A stretch of 64,000 nt of DNA from JBFLVU01 sp964589625 (GCA_964589625.1 CAZPSH010000010.1:1-64000), one strand, 5' to 3'. Shown: positions 15,651-23,983, numbered from the stretch's first letter. Notes: generated from the sequence alone by a model not told the origin. Program-made: numbers and translations.

Positions 15651-15790
15651 GGATTGGCCCCACTCAAGCCCGCGGCCTCAAACCTTGGCAAGGCCGCCAG
15701 GAGGTCTGCGGTCAGCACCCTGAACCGGGCCTTCGCCAGGCACCTGCCCCACGCAGATCCTCCGCCCACACCGGCAACGCAGACGGTCAC
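15647..15790 (-). CDS. Hidden 47-aa ORF translationally coupled to the MinD-type ATPase
   Basis: A short frame starts at GTG 15790, overlapping the trmO TGA (GTGA), and ends in a TGA that overlaps the GTG of the ATPase gene. It has a strong site, AAGGAGGGG, 5-6 bp upstream. The product begins VTVCVAGVGGGSAWGRCLAKA. That faintly recalls a P-loop strand (VAGxGG) or the start of a NifX-like domain, but the lysine-rich P-loop is absent. Perfect stop-start chaining on both sides and the strong ribosome site argue it is translated, as a small subunit or a coupling leader peptide. No known family is assigned. Confidence 0.55.
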   Translation of the reverse strand: MTVCVAGVGGGSAWGRCLAKARFRVLTADLLAALPRFEAAGLSGANP

Positions 15791-16317
15791 CGGTCCCCCT
15801 CCTTCGCGGGGTGGACCTTCCGGGTAGAGCCGTGGGCTTGCCGGCGGCCCCGGATCATCGCCGTTGCTTCGTCCACCCCGTCCTGCCAGCCGTTCCGTGT
15901 GTCCTCGATTCGGTCAAACCTCGCGGAGTAGGGCTTGATGTCCAGCAAGGGCGTCCCGTCGAGAACGTCCAGCCGATCGAGGTGGAGGACGCGCCCCTCC
16001 CGGCGGAGAAGTCTCACGACGCTCAGTCCTATGGGGTTGGGTCGGTTCGGGGAGCGGGTGGCGAAGACCCCGCGAACCTTGTCATCCAGAAAAGGTTTCA
16101 CCAGGAGATGGGGCGGGCCGGCTCCATGGAGGTAGTAAATCAAGTAGACGTGGGAGAAGCCCTCCAGGTCGCGGAGTCCCTCCTCGAATTCCTCGAGGAT
16201 CTCGGCGCGGCCCACGCATCCTTCGGCGAAGGCCGGTTGGATGGGGGTTTCCTCGGCGCGAGCGTGTCCGCTCCGGATCACCCCGATGGGTCTGAAAGTG
16301 ATCTTCTTCTCACTCAT
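15787..16317 (-). CDS. trmO: tRNA (N6-threonylcarbamoyl-A37) methyltransferase TrmO family
   Basis: This 176-aa protein of the TsaA/TrmO beta-barrel family has PIGVIRSGHA at the N-terminus, YLIYYLHGAG, the SAM-binding RSPNRPNPIGLS and LDGTPLLDIKPY. TrmO uses S-adenosylmethionine to methylate t6A37 in some threonine tRNAs. It lacks the C-terminal domain of E. coli TrmO (about 235 aa), as in many archaeal-type members. The same family recurs next to NifX-like and MinD-like genes in anaerobes, so a role other than tRNA modification is possible. Both ends overlap neighbours by 4 bp. Confidence 0.83.
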   Translation of the reverse strand: MSEKKITFRPIGVIRSGHARAEETPIQPAFAEGCVGRAEILEEFEEGLRDLEGFSHVYLIYYLHGAGPPHLLVKPFLDDKVRGVFATRSPNRPNPIGLSVVRLLRREGRVLHLDRLDVLDGTPLLDIKPYSARFDRIEDTRNGWQDGVDEATAMIRGRRQAHGSTRKVHPAKEGDR

Positions 16318-16676
16318 ATCCAGTGACCGTTCACGTTGGCCGACGAGGACTCCTTCAGGTCGCCCTTGCGATAGCGCTCCAGGGCTTCCGCAACCGTCCG
16401 TGCGTCCGTGTTGTAGATCCGGATCCCCGCCGCCGCGAGAACCCGGAAGGCCTTGGGGCCGCAATGCCCCGTCACAAGCATTTTGGCCCCCGTGCGGGCC
16501 ACCAATTCCGCCGAGCGGATGCCCGCTCCCTGGGCAGCTTCCCGGTTTTCGCTGTTGTCCAGCACCTCTACCGCCCCGCTCTCGAGGTCATAAACCAGGA
16601 ACCTCGGCGCGCGCCCGAACCGAAGGTCCAGCGGCGCGTCGAGGTCGCCGGCCAATGCCGTAAAGGCGATCTTCAC
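16314..16676 (-). CDS. NifX/ORP-like dinitrogenase cofactor-domain protein
   Basis: This 120-aa single-domain protein has VKIAFTA, PLDLRFGRAPRFLVYD, EVLDNSEN and MLVTGHCGPKAF, the pattern of the NifX/NifB C-terminal fold, which includes the Mo-Cu orange protein. In that family the domain binds or carries a metal-sulfur cluster. GTG 16676 was chosen because AAGGAG precedes it and the fold starts there. It overlaps trmO (ATGA) and is near the two MinD-type ATPases. No nitrogenase genes are in the window, so nitrogen fixation is not implied. Confidence 0.86.
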   Translation of the reverse strand: MKIAFTALAGDLDAPLDLRFGRAPRFLVYDLESGAVEVLDNSENREAAQGAGIRSAELVARTGAKMLVTGHCGPKAFRVLAAAGIRIYNTDARTVAEALERYRKGDLKESSSANVNGHWI

Positions 16677-16764
16677 CGGGGACTCTCCTTCCCACACGTC
16701 CGGCACACCCGGGCGCGGCTCGAACAGAACGCGTCCCGCCAAAGGCCGCCAAGCCCCCGCGTCG

Positions 16765-17133
16765 TCACGGCTCCCGATCCTTGGCCGATTGAGCCCTCAG
16801 TTCGCCGAGACGCATCTTGACCCTGTCCAGTTCCTCCTGGAGAGACTGGGCTTGCCGGTCCAGGAGGTCCTCCTCCGTCGGCTGGGCCCCCGTCCCGATT
16901 CCGCCCCGGGCCCACCCAGGCAGGCCCGTGGCGTAGTAGAGGTTCCGCCAGCCCCGGCCGCCGCCCCCGAGTCCCTGGGGCCATTTCCCCCGGCCACGAC
17001 CGGGAGACATCCCCCGGCCGATGCCAAACGAACGGCCGGCATACCCCGCAAAGCCAAATCCGGCGCACCGTCCGGCGCCGCGCCCGGTCCTCGCGCCCTC
17101 ACCCAAAGGTCCCATTCCATCTCCGCCTGGCAT
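16765..17133 (-). CDS. DUF5320 glycine-rich small protein
   Basis: This 122-aa protein begins MPGGDGMGPLGEGARTGRGA, the signature start of DUF5320 proteins, followed by Gly/Arg-rich sequence and a C-terminal amphipathic, probably coiled-coil helix (about 85-118). AAGGAGGG precedes ATG 17133. DUF5320 genes are regularly linked to NifX-like and MinD-type genes in anaerobes; their function is unknown. It lies 27 bp after a zinc-ribbon gene and 88 bp before a NifX-like gene. Confidence 0.8.
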   Translation of the reverse strand: MPGGDGMGPLGEGARTGRGAGRCAGFGFAGYAGRSFGIGRGMSPGRGRGKWPQGLGGGGRGWRNLYYATGLPGWARGGIGTGAQPTEEDLLDRQAQSLQEELDRVKMRLGELRAQSAKDREP

Positions 17134-17160
17134 GTTCGCACCCTCCTTTCTCGACGTCGC

Positions 17161-17370
17161 CTAACGCTCTCGAGAGAGACTCGATCCGCACTTCGGGCAC
17201 TTGCGTTCCATGCATGGGACGCCGCGCTCGTGAGTTTCCTTGTGGCCGCACTTGTGGCACACGCAAATCCCCTGGGGACCTCGGCCCATGCCGCCTCCGC
17301 CCTGTCCAGCGCCCTGGCCTCCGCCGCCCTGCCCCCGACCTCGGGCCCCGCCTTGTCCCTGACCGACCAT
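17161..17370 (-). CDS. Glycine-rich small zinc-ribbon protein A
   Basis: This 69-aa protein has about 30 residues of Gly/Gln/Arg-rich sequence and then CHKCGHKETHERGVPC and CPKCG, which could form one four-cysteine zinc or rubredoxin-like site plus an extra cysteine. AGGAGGG precedes ATG 17370. It is a paralogue of the gene at 18586-18771; the two flank the PLP sulfur lyase, suggesting a shared job. Zinc binding is inferred from the motif only. Confidence 0.75.
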   Translation of the reverse strand: MVGQGQGGARGRGQGGGGQGAGQGGGGMGRGPQGICVCHKCGHKETHERGVPCMERKCPKCGSSLSRER

Positions 17371-17407
17371 GGCACCCTCCTGTGTCCCGGATTCTCCGGG
17401 AGGCTTC

Positions 17408-18589
17408 TCAGGCCTTCTCCAGGGCCTGTTCCAGGTCCGCGATGAGATCCTCCACATCCTCGATTCCCACCGAGTACCGCACCAGCCCGTCCGTGAATCC
17501 GGCCGCTTCGCGGGCCTCTCGCGACATGGCGGCGTGTGTCATGGATGCCGGGTGCTCGATGAGTGTTTCCACCCCGCCCAAGGAGACGGCCAGGGTGGCA
17601 AGCCGGACCGAGTTCATGAGCCGCTGCCCTGCCTCGAGGCCGCCCTTCAGCTCGAAGCTGATCATGGACCCGAAACCGCTCATCTGACGCCGGGCCAGTT
17701 CGTGCTGGGGATGGGAGGGCAGTCCTATGTAACGCACGCTTCTCACCTTCGGGTGGGACTCGAGCCAGCGCGCCACCGCCATGGCGTTCTCCTGGGCACG
17801 CTCCACACGGATGCCCAGCGTCTTGAGCCCCCTCAGGACCAGGAAGGCCTGGTGGGGATCCATGTTGCAGCCCGTGTGCACCATGACGTCCCTCATCCGC
17901 GAGAGCACGTCCGGAGACGCCGCCACGAGAATGCCGCCGACCACATCCGCGTGGCCGTTGATGAACTTGGTCACGGAGTGGAGCACCACATCGGCGCCCA
18001 GGTCCAACGGCCTCTGCAGCCGCGGGCTGGCAAAGGTGTTGTCCACCGCAAGGAGGCTCCCGCCTTCGCGGGCGATCCGGGCCGCCCCCTCGATGTCCGT
18101 CACCTGCATGGCCGGATTGGAGGGCGATTCCACGTAGACGAGGCGAGTGCTGGGCCTCATGGCCCGCCGCAGGTTGTCCAGGTCGGAGGTGTCCACGAAC
18201 GAGGCCTCGACCCCATACCTGAGGAAGTGCTTCTCCATGAGCCCCCGGCTCGGGCCGTACACCGACGCGGTGCTGACCATGTGCGCCCCCTGTCCGAGGA
18301 CGGCCATGTAAAGCGTGTTCACCGCGCCGAGCCCCGAACTCGTGGCGACGGCTCCGCAACCGTTCTCCAGGGAGGCCACGCTCACCTCCAGGGCCTCGAT
18401 GGTGGGGTTGCCGATGCGGGTGTAAATGTACCCTTTTTCGCTCCCCGCGAAGAGCGCCGCTCCGTGGGCGGCGTCCCGGAAGGCGAACGTGGACGTCTGA
18501 TAGATGGGCACGTTCACGGCGCCGGTTGCGTCGGGGTGATACCCACCGTGAACGAGCGCGCTGTTCATCCCGGGCTTTTTGGATTTCAT
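17408..18589 (-). CDS. PLP-dependent Cys/Met metabolism enzyme (gamma-lyase/synthase family)
   Basis: This 393-aa protein has the MetB/MetC/MGL fold: PIYQTSTFAF, YTRIGNPT, the PLP lysine in SVTKFINGHAD and SLGGVETLIEHPASMTHAAM. The family covers cystathionine gamma-synthase, cystathionine gamma-lyase, O-acylhomoserine sulfhydrylase and methionine gamma-lyase. Where methionine gamma-lyases have a catalytic Cys after the active-site Tyr-Gly (YGCT), this protein has YGPS, which argues against a classical methionine gamma-lyase. It overlaps the upstream zinc-ribbon gene by 4 bp. A role as sulfide or thiol supplier for the metal-sulfur and thiazole genes of the operon is inferred. Confidence 0.85.
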   Translation of the reverse strand: MKSKKPGMNSALVHGGYHPDATGAVNVPIYQTSTFAFRDAAHGAALFAGSEKGYIYTRIGNPTIEALEVSVASLENGCGAVATSSGLGAVNTLYMAVLGQGAHMVSTASVYGPSRGLMEKHFLRYGVEASFVDTSDLDNLRRAMRPSTRLVYVESPSNPAMQVTDIEGAARIAREGGSLLAVDNTFASPRLQRPLDLGADVVLHSVTKFINGHADVVGGILVAASPDVLSRMRDVMVHTGCNMDPHQAFLVLRGLKTLGIRVERAQENAMAVARWLESHPKVRSVRYIGLPSHPQHELARRQMSGFGSMISFELKGGLEAGQRLMNSVRLATLAVSLGGVETLIEHPASMTHAAMSREAREAAGFTDGLVRYSVGIEDVEDLIADLEQALEKA

Positions 18590-18771
18590 TTCTTCTCCCG
18601 CTTCTCGAGAAAGCGCTTGTGGTGCTCGGAGCCCTCCCGCACCATGGCCGTTCCGCAACTCGGACACTTGGTTTCCAAGCACGGCGTTCCAGGCCGGTGA
18701 GGGACTTTCGCTCCGCACTTCAAACAGATGCACGTGCCCCCGGGACCGCCTCCGCCCTTACTCACACTCAT
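18586..18771 (-). CDS. Small zinc-ribbon protein B
   Basis: This 61-aa protein has a short Gly-rich start, then CICLKCGAKVPHRPGTPC and CPSCG, followed by a charged C-terminal tail. It is the shorter paralogue of the protein at 17161-17370 (both have CxKCG, a PC and CPxCG). ATG 18771 has AAAGGAGG upstream. The TGA overlaps the ATG of the PLP enzyme, so the two are coupled. Confidence 0.76.
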   Translation of the reverse strand: MSVSKGGGGPGGTCICLKCGAKVPHRPGTPCLETKCPSCGTAMVREGSEHHKRFLEKREKK

Positions 18772-18840
18772 GGGGTCCTCCTTTTCGTCGGATCGGAGAG
18801 GCTGGCGAGGGCCCGCCAAGGACCCTCTTCCCGCCCCCCG

Positions 18841-19221
18841 TCAGTCCTCATCGTGGCCGTGGTCGCCGCAGGCGTGGAGGTGTCCACCGCTGCAAAGGGC
18901 ACCGGAGGTCGAAAGGGAGCCGGCGAGGAACTCCTTGACGGCGACCTCCGGATCCCGCGCCGTGATCCCCGCCACGACTCGGATCCCGTACGCTTCAAAC
19001 ATCTGGGCGGCCCTCGGCCCCATGCCGCCGGCCAAGATGACGTCGGCGCCCTGTTCGCGAAGCCAGCGGGGAAAGGCGCCCCTCTCGTGGGGCGGCGCCT
19101 GCAAAGAAGCCGTAGAGACGATGCACTGCGCCGGTTCATCCACCTCGAAAAGGCCGAAGGAATCCGCTCCACCGAAGTGATCCGAAAACTGACCCGCCAT
19201 CATGGGAACCGCTACTTTCAT
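18841..19221 (-). CDS. NifX/ORP-like protein with His/Cys-rich tail
   Basis: This 126-aa protein begins MKVAVPMMAGQFSDHFGGAD, has FGLFEVDE, DVILAGGMGPRA and YGIRVVAG, and ends in a metal-ligand-rich tail (CSGGHLHACGDHGHDED). The NifX-like fold is the same as at 16314-16676, but SDHFGG replaces DLRFGR and the tail adds many His and Cys. In this family such domains carry metal clusters; the tail suggests a metallochaperone. It is 69 bp before zinc-ribbon gene B and 38 bp after the transporter gene. Confidence 0.85.
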   Translation of the reverse strand: MKVAVPMMAGQFSDHFGGADSFGLFEVDEPAQCIVSTASLQAPPHERGAFPRWLREQGADVILAGGMGPRAAQMFEAYGIRVVAGITARDPEVAVKEFLAGSLSTSGALCSGGHLHACGDHGHDED

Positions 19222-19259
19222 GCCGATCTCCTCTCGAGGACTTGCGGGGAACGCCGACT

Positions 19260-20294
19260 CTACCAACCGAACAGACGCAGACCGTAGCCCGCCGCCAATC
19301 CGGCGGCCAGGGTGACGGACTTGACCTTGACAAACTCCCTCCAGGACTGGGCAAGGAGGGGCAGCATGCCGTGGCCGTCCTGAACGACCGACGAGGCCAC
19401 GAGAGCGGACAGGGGCATGAGTCCCTGGGCGTACCCGGCCACGAAGAGCATGTGGGGACCCGATTCCGGAAGCACGCCGATGGCGGCCCCAGCCAGCACC
19501 GCCCACCCCGGGTGGTCCTGAATCCACGCCTGGAGGGGACCGCCTTGGAGCTTGATCCAGGCCATGAGAAGGAGCGCTCCGAAGGTCCAGGCAAACACCC
19601 GGGGAACGTGCTCCCCGGCCACGTGCCGGAACAGGTGCTCCTCCAGGAAATGCTCCGGCGCCACGAAGACCACCGCGAATGCCGCCGCCGCAAGAACGAG
19701 GAGGGTCGCGCGGATCCAGTTCCAGTCGTGAGGACCCAGGACCCCGAACGCCACGCCCAGGGCGAACAAGCCGAGGGCAAGGCACAAGACACCCCGGCGG
19801 GCGGAGCACTCCTTGAAGGAGGAACGGTGGGCCAGACGGGGGCTTCCGTCCTCCCCGCCGTGGATCGTGAGGCCGCTGGCGCACGCTTCTCCTCCGTAGT
19901 ACCGCCGGCCTCCCAGCCGGTCCACGAGCCACGCCACCAGGAGCCCGTAGGCGAACAGCCCGGCGAAGAGAAGGAGGGCTTTCTTCGGCATGAGGGCCAG
20001 CATCACGAAGGCCTCGTCCCCCGAAGCGGCCACCATGCTCCCAGCCAGGGCGCCCATGGAGATGATCCGGTGGACGTACAGGGTCACGTCCGTGAAGGCG
20101 CCCAAACACCCGGGAACGGAGCCCACCAGAATCACGGCGGCATAGCCGAAGAGGCCGCCCCTTTCGAGCCAGCGGGTGGCGACGCCCGCCGTGGCCACGT
20201 TCATGTATTCCACCAGGAGCATCATGGCGAAGACGAAGCCCGTGATCATAAGGGTGTCGCCGAGAACGGTCCGCAGAACGCTCAGGACGGTCAC
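19260..20294 (-). CDS. Putative 10-TM heavy-metal exporter (ArsP_2/DUF2899-like)
   Basis: This 344-aa protein has about ten hydrophobic segments. Its repeated halves hold VGSVPGCLGAFT and GVLPESGPHM, the paired GxxPxxG-type motifs of the family annotated as putative manganese or heavy-metal transporter. A soluble loop (about 135-170) contains cysteines. It starts at GTG 20294, 2 bp after the radical SAM stop. Context with NifX-like and zinc-ribbon proteins suggests transport of a metal or oxyanion used or detoxified by the operon; the ion is unknown. Confidence 0.72.
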   Translation of the reverse strand: MTVLSVLRTVLGDTLMITGFVFAMMLLVEYMNVATAGVATRWLERGGLFGYAAVILVGSVPGCLGAFTDVTLYVHRIISMGALAGSMVAASGDEAFVMLALMPKKALLLFAGLFAYGLLVAWLVDRLGGRRYYGGEACASGLTIHGGEDGSPRLAHRSSFKECSARRGVLCLALGLFALGVAFGVLGPHDWNWIRATLLVLAAAAFAVVFVAPEHFLEEHLFRHVAGEHVPRVFAWTFGALLLMAWIKLQGGPLQAWIQDHPGWAVLAGAAIGVLPESGPHMLFVAGYAQGLMPLSALVASSVVQDGHGMLPLLAQSWREFVKVKSVTLAAGLAAGYGLRLFGW

Positions 20295-20296
20295 GG

Positions 20297-21244
20297 TTAT
20301 CCTCGCTTTCCGAGGCTTGTGAAGAAGAGCCGGTCCCCTTGCCTCTCCCGCCGCACCCGGCCGGACGCCTCCAGGGTCGACATGGCCTTCGCCACGACAT
20401 TTGGTGAGACGGCCAATCCGATGCTAGCGTCCTCCACCGTGCAGGGGCGCCGGGAGAGGAGGTCGAACAATCGCTTTTGGACCTCACCCAAACTCAGAGC
20501 ACCCTCTCCGGGGTTGCCGCGAAAGTCCTGGATGGCCTCCGCCCTGGGGGAGAAGCGAGCACAAAGTTGCAACAGACTCTCCCCTGGAATCGCCGCCGAG
20601 GGACCGAGGGGAGAGGGCCGGGCGGGCGTGTTGAGGTGGATCCGGTCGGGCCGCAAACGCTCTGCCTTCTTGGCCAGATAGCGGAGGTGGGGGTCCCTGT
20701 CCTGGATCCCCGCCACCATCATGATCTCCAGCCAGATGGGTCCTGCGTACTCGTCCCGGAAGGACTCGAGCCCGGCAAGAACCCCGTCCAGGGTGAGGCT
20801 CTCATGGGGCCGATTGACCAGCCGGAACAGCCCTTCCTCCCCCGCGTCCAGGCTGGGGAGGACTAGGTCCGAAAGGGCCGCATCCGCGCGGACGCCCCGC
20901 TCCCCGAACAGGGCGCCGTTGGTCAGGAGCGCGATGGGAATGGATGTCAGGATCTTCAAAGCGGAGATCAACTCGCCCAGGGGAGCATACAGGGTGGGCT
21001 CTCCTGACCCGGCGAGGGTGATGACGTCAGGTGTCGGCCCCGTCTCGAGGGCCTGGCGGACCCCTTCCACGACGGCCGACACGGGGGCAAACTCTTCACG
21101 CTCCACCGAGAGACGCCGCGTCGGACCCAGCTGGCAGTAGATGCAGTCATAGCAGCAGACCTTGAAGGGGATGAGATCCACCCCCAGGCTGAGACCCAGG
21201 CGCCGGCTCGGAACGGGTCCGTAAGCGAATCGGCGGGCTTCCAT
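20297..21244 (-). CDS. Radical SAM protein with C-terminal winged helix
   Basis: This 315-aa protein has GPVPSRRLGLSLG, then the cluster motif CYDCIYC (CxxxCxxC within VCCYDCIYC), SGEPTLY and TNGALF. This is the small COG0731-like radical SAM group often beside NifX-like genes. Residues about 235-315 look like a winged helix-turn-helix (RLFDLLSRRPCTVEDASIGL...). ATG 21244 was preferred over 21268 because GAGGAG precedes it. The reaction is unknown; maturation of a cofactor or protein in this operon is possible. Confidence 0.85.
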   Translation of the reverse strand: MEARRFAYGPVPSRRLGLSLGVDLIPFKVCCYDCIYCQLGPTRRLSVEREEFAPVSAVVEGVRQALETGPTPDVITLAGSGEPTLYAPLGELISALKILTSIPIALLTNGALFGERGVRADAALSDLVLPSLDAGEEGLFRLVNRPHESLTLDGVLAGLESFRDEYAGPIWLEIMMVAGIQDRDPHLRYLAKKAERLRPDRIHLNTPARPSPLGPSAAIPGESLLQLCARFSPRAEAIQDFRGNPGEGALSLGEVQKRLFDLLSRRPCTVEDASIGLAVSPNVVAKAMSTLEASGRVRRERQGDRLFFTSLGKRG

Positions 21245-21289
21245 GGTCACGCTCCTCGGCGGCTCCACCCCGCGGCTCCCACGGGGGGC

Positions 21290-23188
21290 CTAGACGGCGG
21301 CTCCAACGTCGTACCCCTCTCGCACGGCCGCCTCCACGTCGCGGGGCGCCCTTGCATCGCCCACAACATGAACTTCCGGTACGATTGCTTTGAACGACTC
21401 CGGCACGGGTCTCGGTCGCATACCGGCCGCGAGGAGGACCGCGTCTACGGGTGCGAGGGTCCGGACTCCATCGGGCGATTCCAGGACGAGGGCCTCCTTC
21501 CCCACGGCCCTGACTCGGGTGGACGTGTGAAGGGTCACGTTCGGCAGGGACTTCAGCCGATTGAACAGAAGGGCCCTGCCCACGTTTTCCATGCCTGCGG
21601 CGAGGTCGGAGAGCAACTCCACTACGGTTACCCTGTGGCCTTCGATGGCCAGCTTTTCGGCCGCCTCCACTCCCACAAGACCTCCACCGAGGACGAGCAC
21701 GTGCTCACCGGGAATCTCTCTCCCCTCGAGGTAGTACTCCTGCGACGTGAAAACCGGGACCTCGTCCGCGCCCTCCAACGGTGGGCGCAAGGCCTCGCCG
21801 CCCACTGCCCATACAAGGACCTCCGGTCGAACCTTCCTGAGAAAGGCTTCGTCGACCTCCTGGTGGAAGAGGACCGGGACCTCGGCTTGTTTCACGGCGC
21901 GCAGGAGCCCATCCAGGGGAAGCGCCATGGACTGCTTTCCCGGAGAAAGGGGGGCCGCCCGAAAGGTCCCGCCCATCTCACTTCCGGCCTCCGCCACGAT
22001 AACCCCGTGGCCCCGCGCCCACAGGGCGAGAGCGGCCGACAAGCCGGCCGGCCCCGCTCCCGCAACGAGCGTTCGCCGTTTTCTCTCCGCCGGGACCAGG
22101 GGAGGTCTTCCCACGGCGGGGTTCACGATGCAGGAGAGGCCCTCTCCCTTGGCCACCTTGGCCAGACACCCCTGGAGGCAGGAGCCGCAGGTCAGCACCG
22201 AGTCGAACGCGCGCGCCTTCCACTTGGCGGGCAGGTCGGGATCCGCCACCAACGGCCTCCCGAGTGCCACCGCGTCGGCCAACCCCTCATCGAAGATCCG
22301 CCGCGCCCGCTTCCAATCGCCCATGCGCCCGGCGGCCACGAGGGGAAGGCCGGTCAGTTCGCGGACAGACCGAAGGACCTCTTCCTGGGGCTTTTCCGGG
22401 AGCGCGCCGTGGTGGTAGTACCAGGGGGGATTGGTGCACGCATCGCCCATGCCCACGTGGACGGCGGAGACACCCTTCGCCCGTGCCTCGTCCAACAGGG
22501 ATCGAAGGTCGGCCTTCTCCTGCGGGTCTGCCGGATCCCGGAGGGTGACCCGCAGGCTCAGGGGCAGATCGCAGCCCGCCTGCACCGCGGCCAGGACCTT
22601 TCGGGCAAATCGCAGGCGGTCCCTCCCGAACTCGTCCCGCCTTCGGTTGACGCCCGGATCCATGAACTGCTGGATCAGGTAGCCGTGGCCCGCCTGGATC
22701 TCGAGGTGATCAAAGCCGGCGGCGCCCGCCACGGCGGCCGCCTGCCCGAAGGCCCCGATGATGTCTTCGATCTCCTCCGAGAGGAGCGCGCGTGCCTGGA
22801 ATCCCTTGGCCGGGCATTCACAGGGCGAAGGCGCGACGGGTACGGCTCCCATGGCCTTGGGGTTGGCGGCGCGGCCGGCATGGTTCAGGTGAAGGCCCGC
22901 CTTCGCCCCCCCTTCGTGGATGGCGGCGACGATTCGGGACAGTTCGAGGACGCTGTCGGGCAGGGTCACCGCCAGCTGTCTGTGATGCTCCCGCCCCTCC
23001 CACCGGACGGGGACGGGCTCGATGAGGATCAGGGCGACACCCCCTCGAGCAACACGCCGGTAGAAGTGGAGGTGACGGTCCGTGACGCGGCCCTCCGGAG
23101 TCCCGTAGGCGGTCTTCACGGGGGCCATCCAGATGCGGTTTCGAAGGGTCATGCCGCCCAAGGACCACGGCTTCATCCATCCGCTCAT
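21290..23188 (-). CDS. Old-yellow-enzyme/FAD-NAD(P) fusion oxidoreductase (2,4-dienoyl-CoA reductase type)
   Basis: This 632-aa protein has an N-terminal FMN TIM barrel (about 1-330) with LHLNHAGR, EIQAGHGYLIQQF and GRPLVADPDL, a [4Fe-4S] site CGSCLQGC...C, and C-terminal FAD (GAGPAGLSAA) and NAD(P) (GGGLVGVEAA) Rossmann folds. The architecture matches FadH, BaiCD/BaiH and trimethylamine dehydrogenase relatives, which reduce C=C bonds or demethylate amines. It overlaps thi4 by 4 bp. Its substrate in this sulfur/metal setting is unknown; an electron-delivery role is possible. Confidence 0.88.
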   Translation of the reverse strand: MSGWMKPWSLGGMTLRNRIWMAPVKTAYGTPEGRVTDRHLHFYRRVARGGVALILIEPVPVRWEGREHHRQLAVTLPDSVLELSRIVAAIHEGGAKAGLHLNHAGRAANPKAMGAVPVAPSPCECPAKGFQARALLSEEIEDIIGAFGQAAAVAGAAGFDHLEIQAGHGYLIQQFMDPGVNRRRDEFGRDRLRFARKVLAAVQAGCDLPLSLRVTLRDPADPQEKADLRSLLDEARAKGVSAVHVGMGDACTNPPWYYHHGALPEKPQEEVLRSVRELTGLPLVAAGRMGDWKRARRIFDEGLADAVALGRPLVADPDLPAKWKARAFDSVLTCGSCLQGCLAKVAKGEGLSCIVNPAVGRPPLVPAERKRRTLVAGAGPAGLSAALALWARGHGVIVAEAGSEMGGTFRAAPLSPGKQSMALPLDGLLRAVKQAEVPVLFHQEVDEAFLRKVRPEVLVWAVGGEALRPPLEGADEVPVFTSQEYYLEGREIPGEHVLVLGGGLVGVEAAEKLAIEGHRVTVVELLSDLAAGMENVGRALLFNRLKSLPNVTLHTSTRVRAVGKEALVLESPDGVRTLAPVDAVLLAAGMRPRPVPESFKAIVPEVHVVGDARAPRDVEAAVREGYDVGAAV

Positions 23189-23976
23189 TGGATCGTCCTT
23201 TCGCAGCGGCCCGCCTCAAAGTCGGCGAGAATGCGCTCCGCGGCCCGTGCCCCCGATCGGAGCATCCCGCCGAAGATGGGCCCCATTCGGGGCCCCCCAA
23301 GAACCGAACAGACGCTCATCCCCGCTAGGTAAAGCCCTGGGAAACAGGCCCCGGTGTTCTCGACCACGAAGGTCTCCGCCGCGAAGACATCCATGGGGCC
23401 CTCGCCGTCCACCGCTCGCGCCGGCCCCGGGAGAAGGCCGCGCTTCCGCAGGAGGTTGGCGCAGACGGCCTCGTGGCCCGTCGCATCCACGACCGCCCGC
23501 GCATCGAAGGAGAGCGGGTCGACGGGAAGCGTCTCCCCGACGAGGGTGCGGTTTGCGACCACGCCTGAAACGCGCCCTTCCTTGACGACCAAGTCTTCTA
23601 GGTAGGTGAGATTGAGCAGCGTAGCGTTCGCCTTCATGGCCGACAGGAGAAGTCCCGCGGCAAGCTCACAAGCGTCTGCGACGAGCAATTCCTCTCCATA
23701 GGCTCGGTGGCGCACGCCGGCCTCCTCCAGGAGGGGCCGCATTTCCTCTTCGATGACCGCGTCGTTCATACCCATACCGCCCCCCCAAAGCCCGCCGCCC
23801 GGAGCCAGTCTCTTTTCGAAGAGGGCCACCTTCAGGCCGGCGTCCGCCAACTTCCGCGCACAGACCAGTCCCGCCGGACCCGCCCCGACCACAACCGCGT
23901 CGCTCTGCAGGCACGAGTCCAGTTTCTGGGAATAGGACCTCAAGATGGCTTGGGACACCGTGGATTCGTAGCTCAT
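23185..23976 (-). CDS. thi4: Thiamine thiazole synthase family (Thi4, sulfide-dependent type)
   Basis: This 263-aa FAD/NAD-fold protein has VVGAGPAGLVCARKLA, ARRLAPGG-like FEKRLAPGGGLWGGGMG, VDATGHEA and a final MGPIFGGMLRSG. Thi4 builds the thiamin thiazole from NAD and glycine. The fungal form sacrifices a Cys; prokaryotic forms take free sulfide and usually have His there. Aligning by eye on the conserved VDP, this protein reads LPVDP where archaeal Thi4 reads LHVDP, so that position appears to be Pro. ATG 23976 follows GAGGGG. It is second in the operon; no other thiamin genes are here. Confidence 0.85.
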   Translation of the reverse strand: MSYESTVSQAILRSYSQKLDSCLQSDAVVVGAGPAGLVCARKLADAGLKVALFEKRLAPGGGLWGGGMGMNDAVIEEEMRPLLEEAGVRHRAYGEELLVADACELAAGLLLSAMKANATLLNLTYLEDLVVKEGRVSGVVANRTLVGETLPVDPLSFDARAVVDATGHEAVCANLLRKRGLLPGPARAVDGEGPMDVFAAETFVVENTGACFPGLYLAGMSVCSVLGGPRMGPIFGGMLRSGARAAERILADFEAGRCERTIQ

Positions 23977-23983
23977 CTTCCCC

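Noticed and set aside
16314..19221. Nitrogen-fixation genes, because of NifX/NifB-like domains
   Set aside because: No nifHDK, nifB (full-length) or nifEN is present; the domain is shared with orange-protein-type carriers, and the neighbours are ORP-type.
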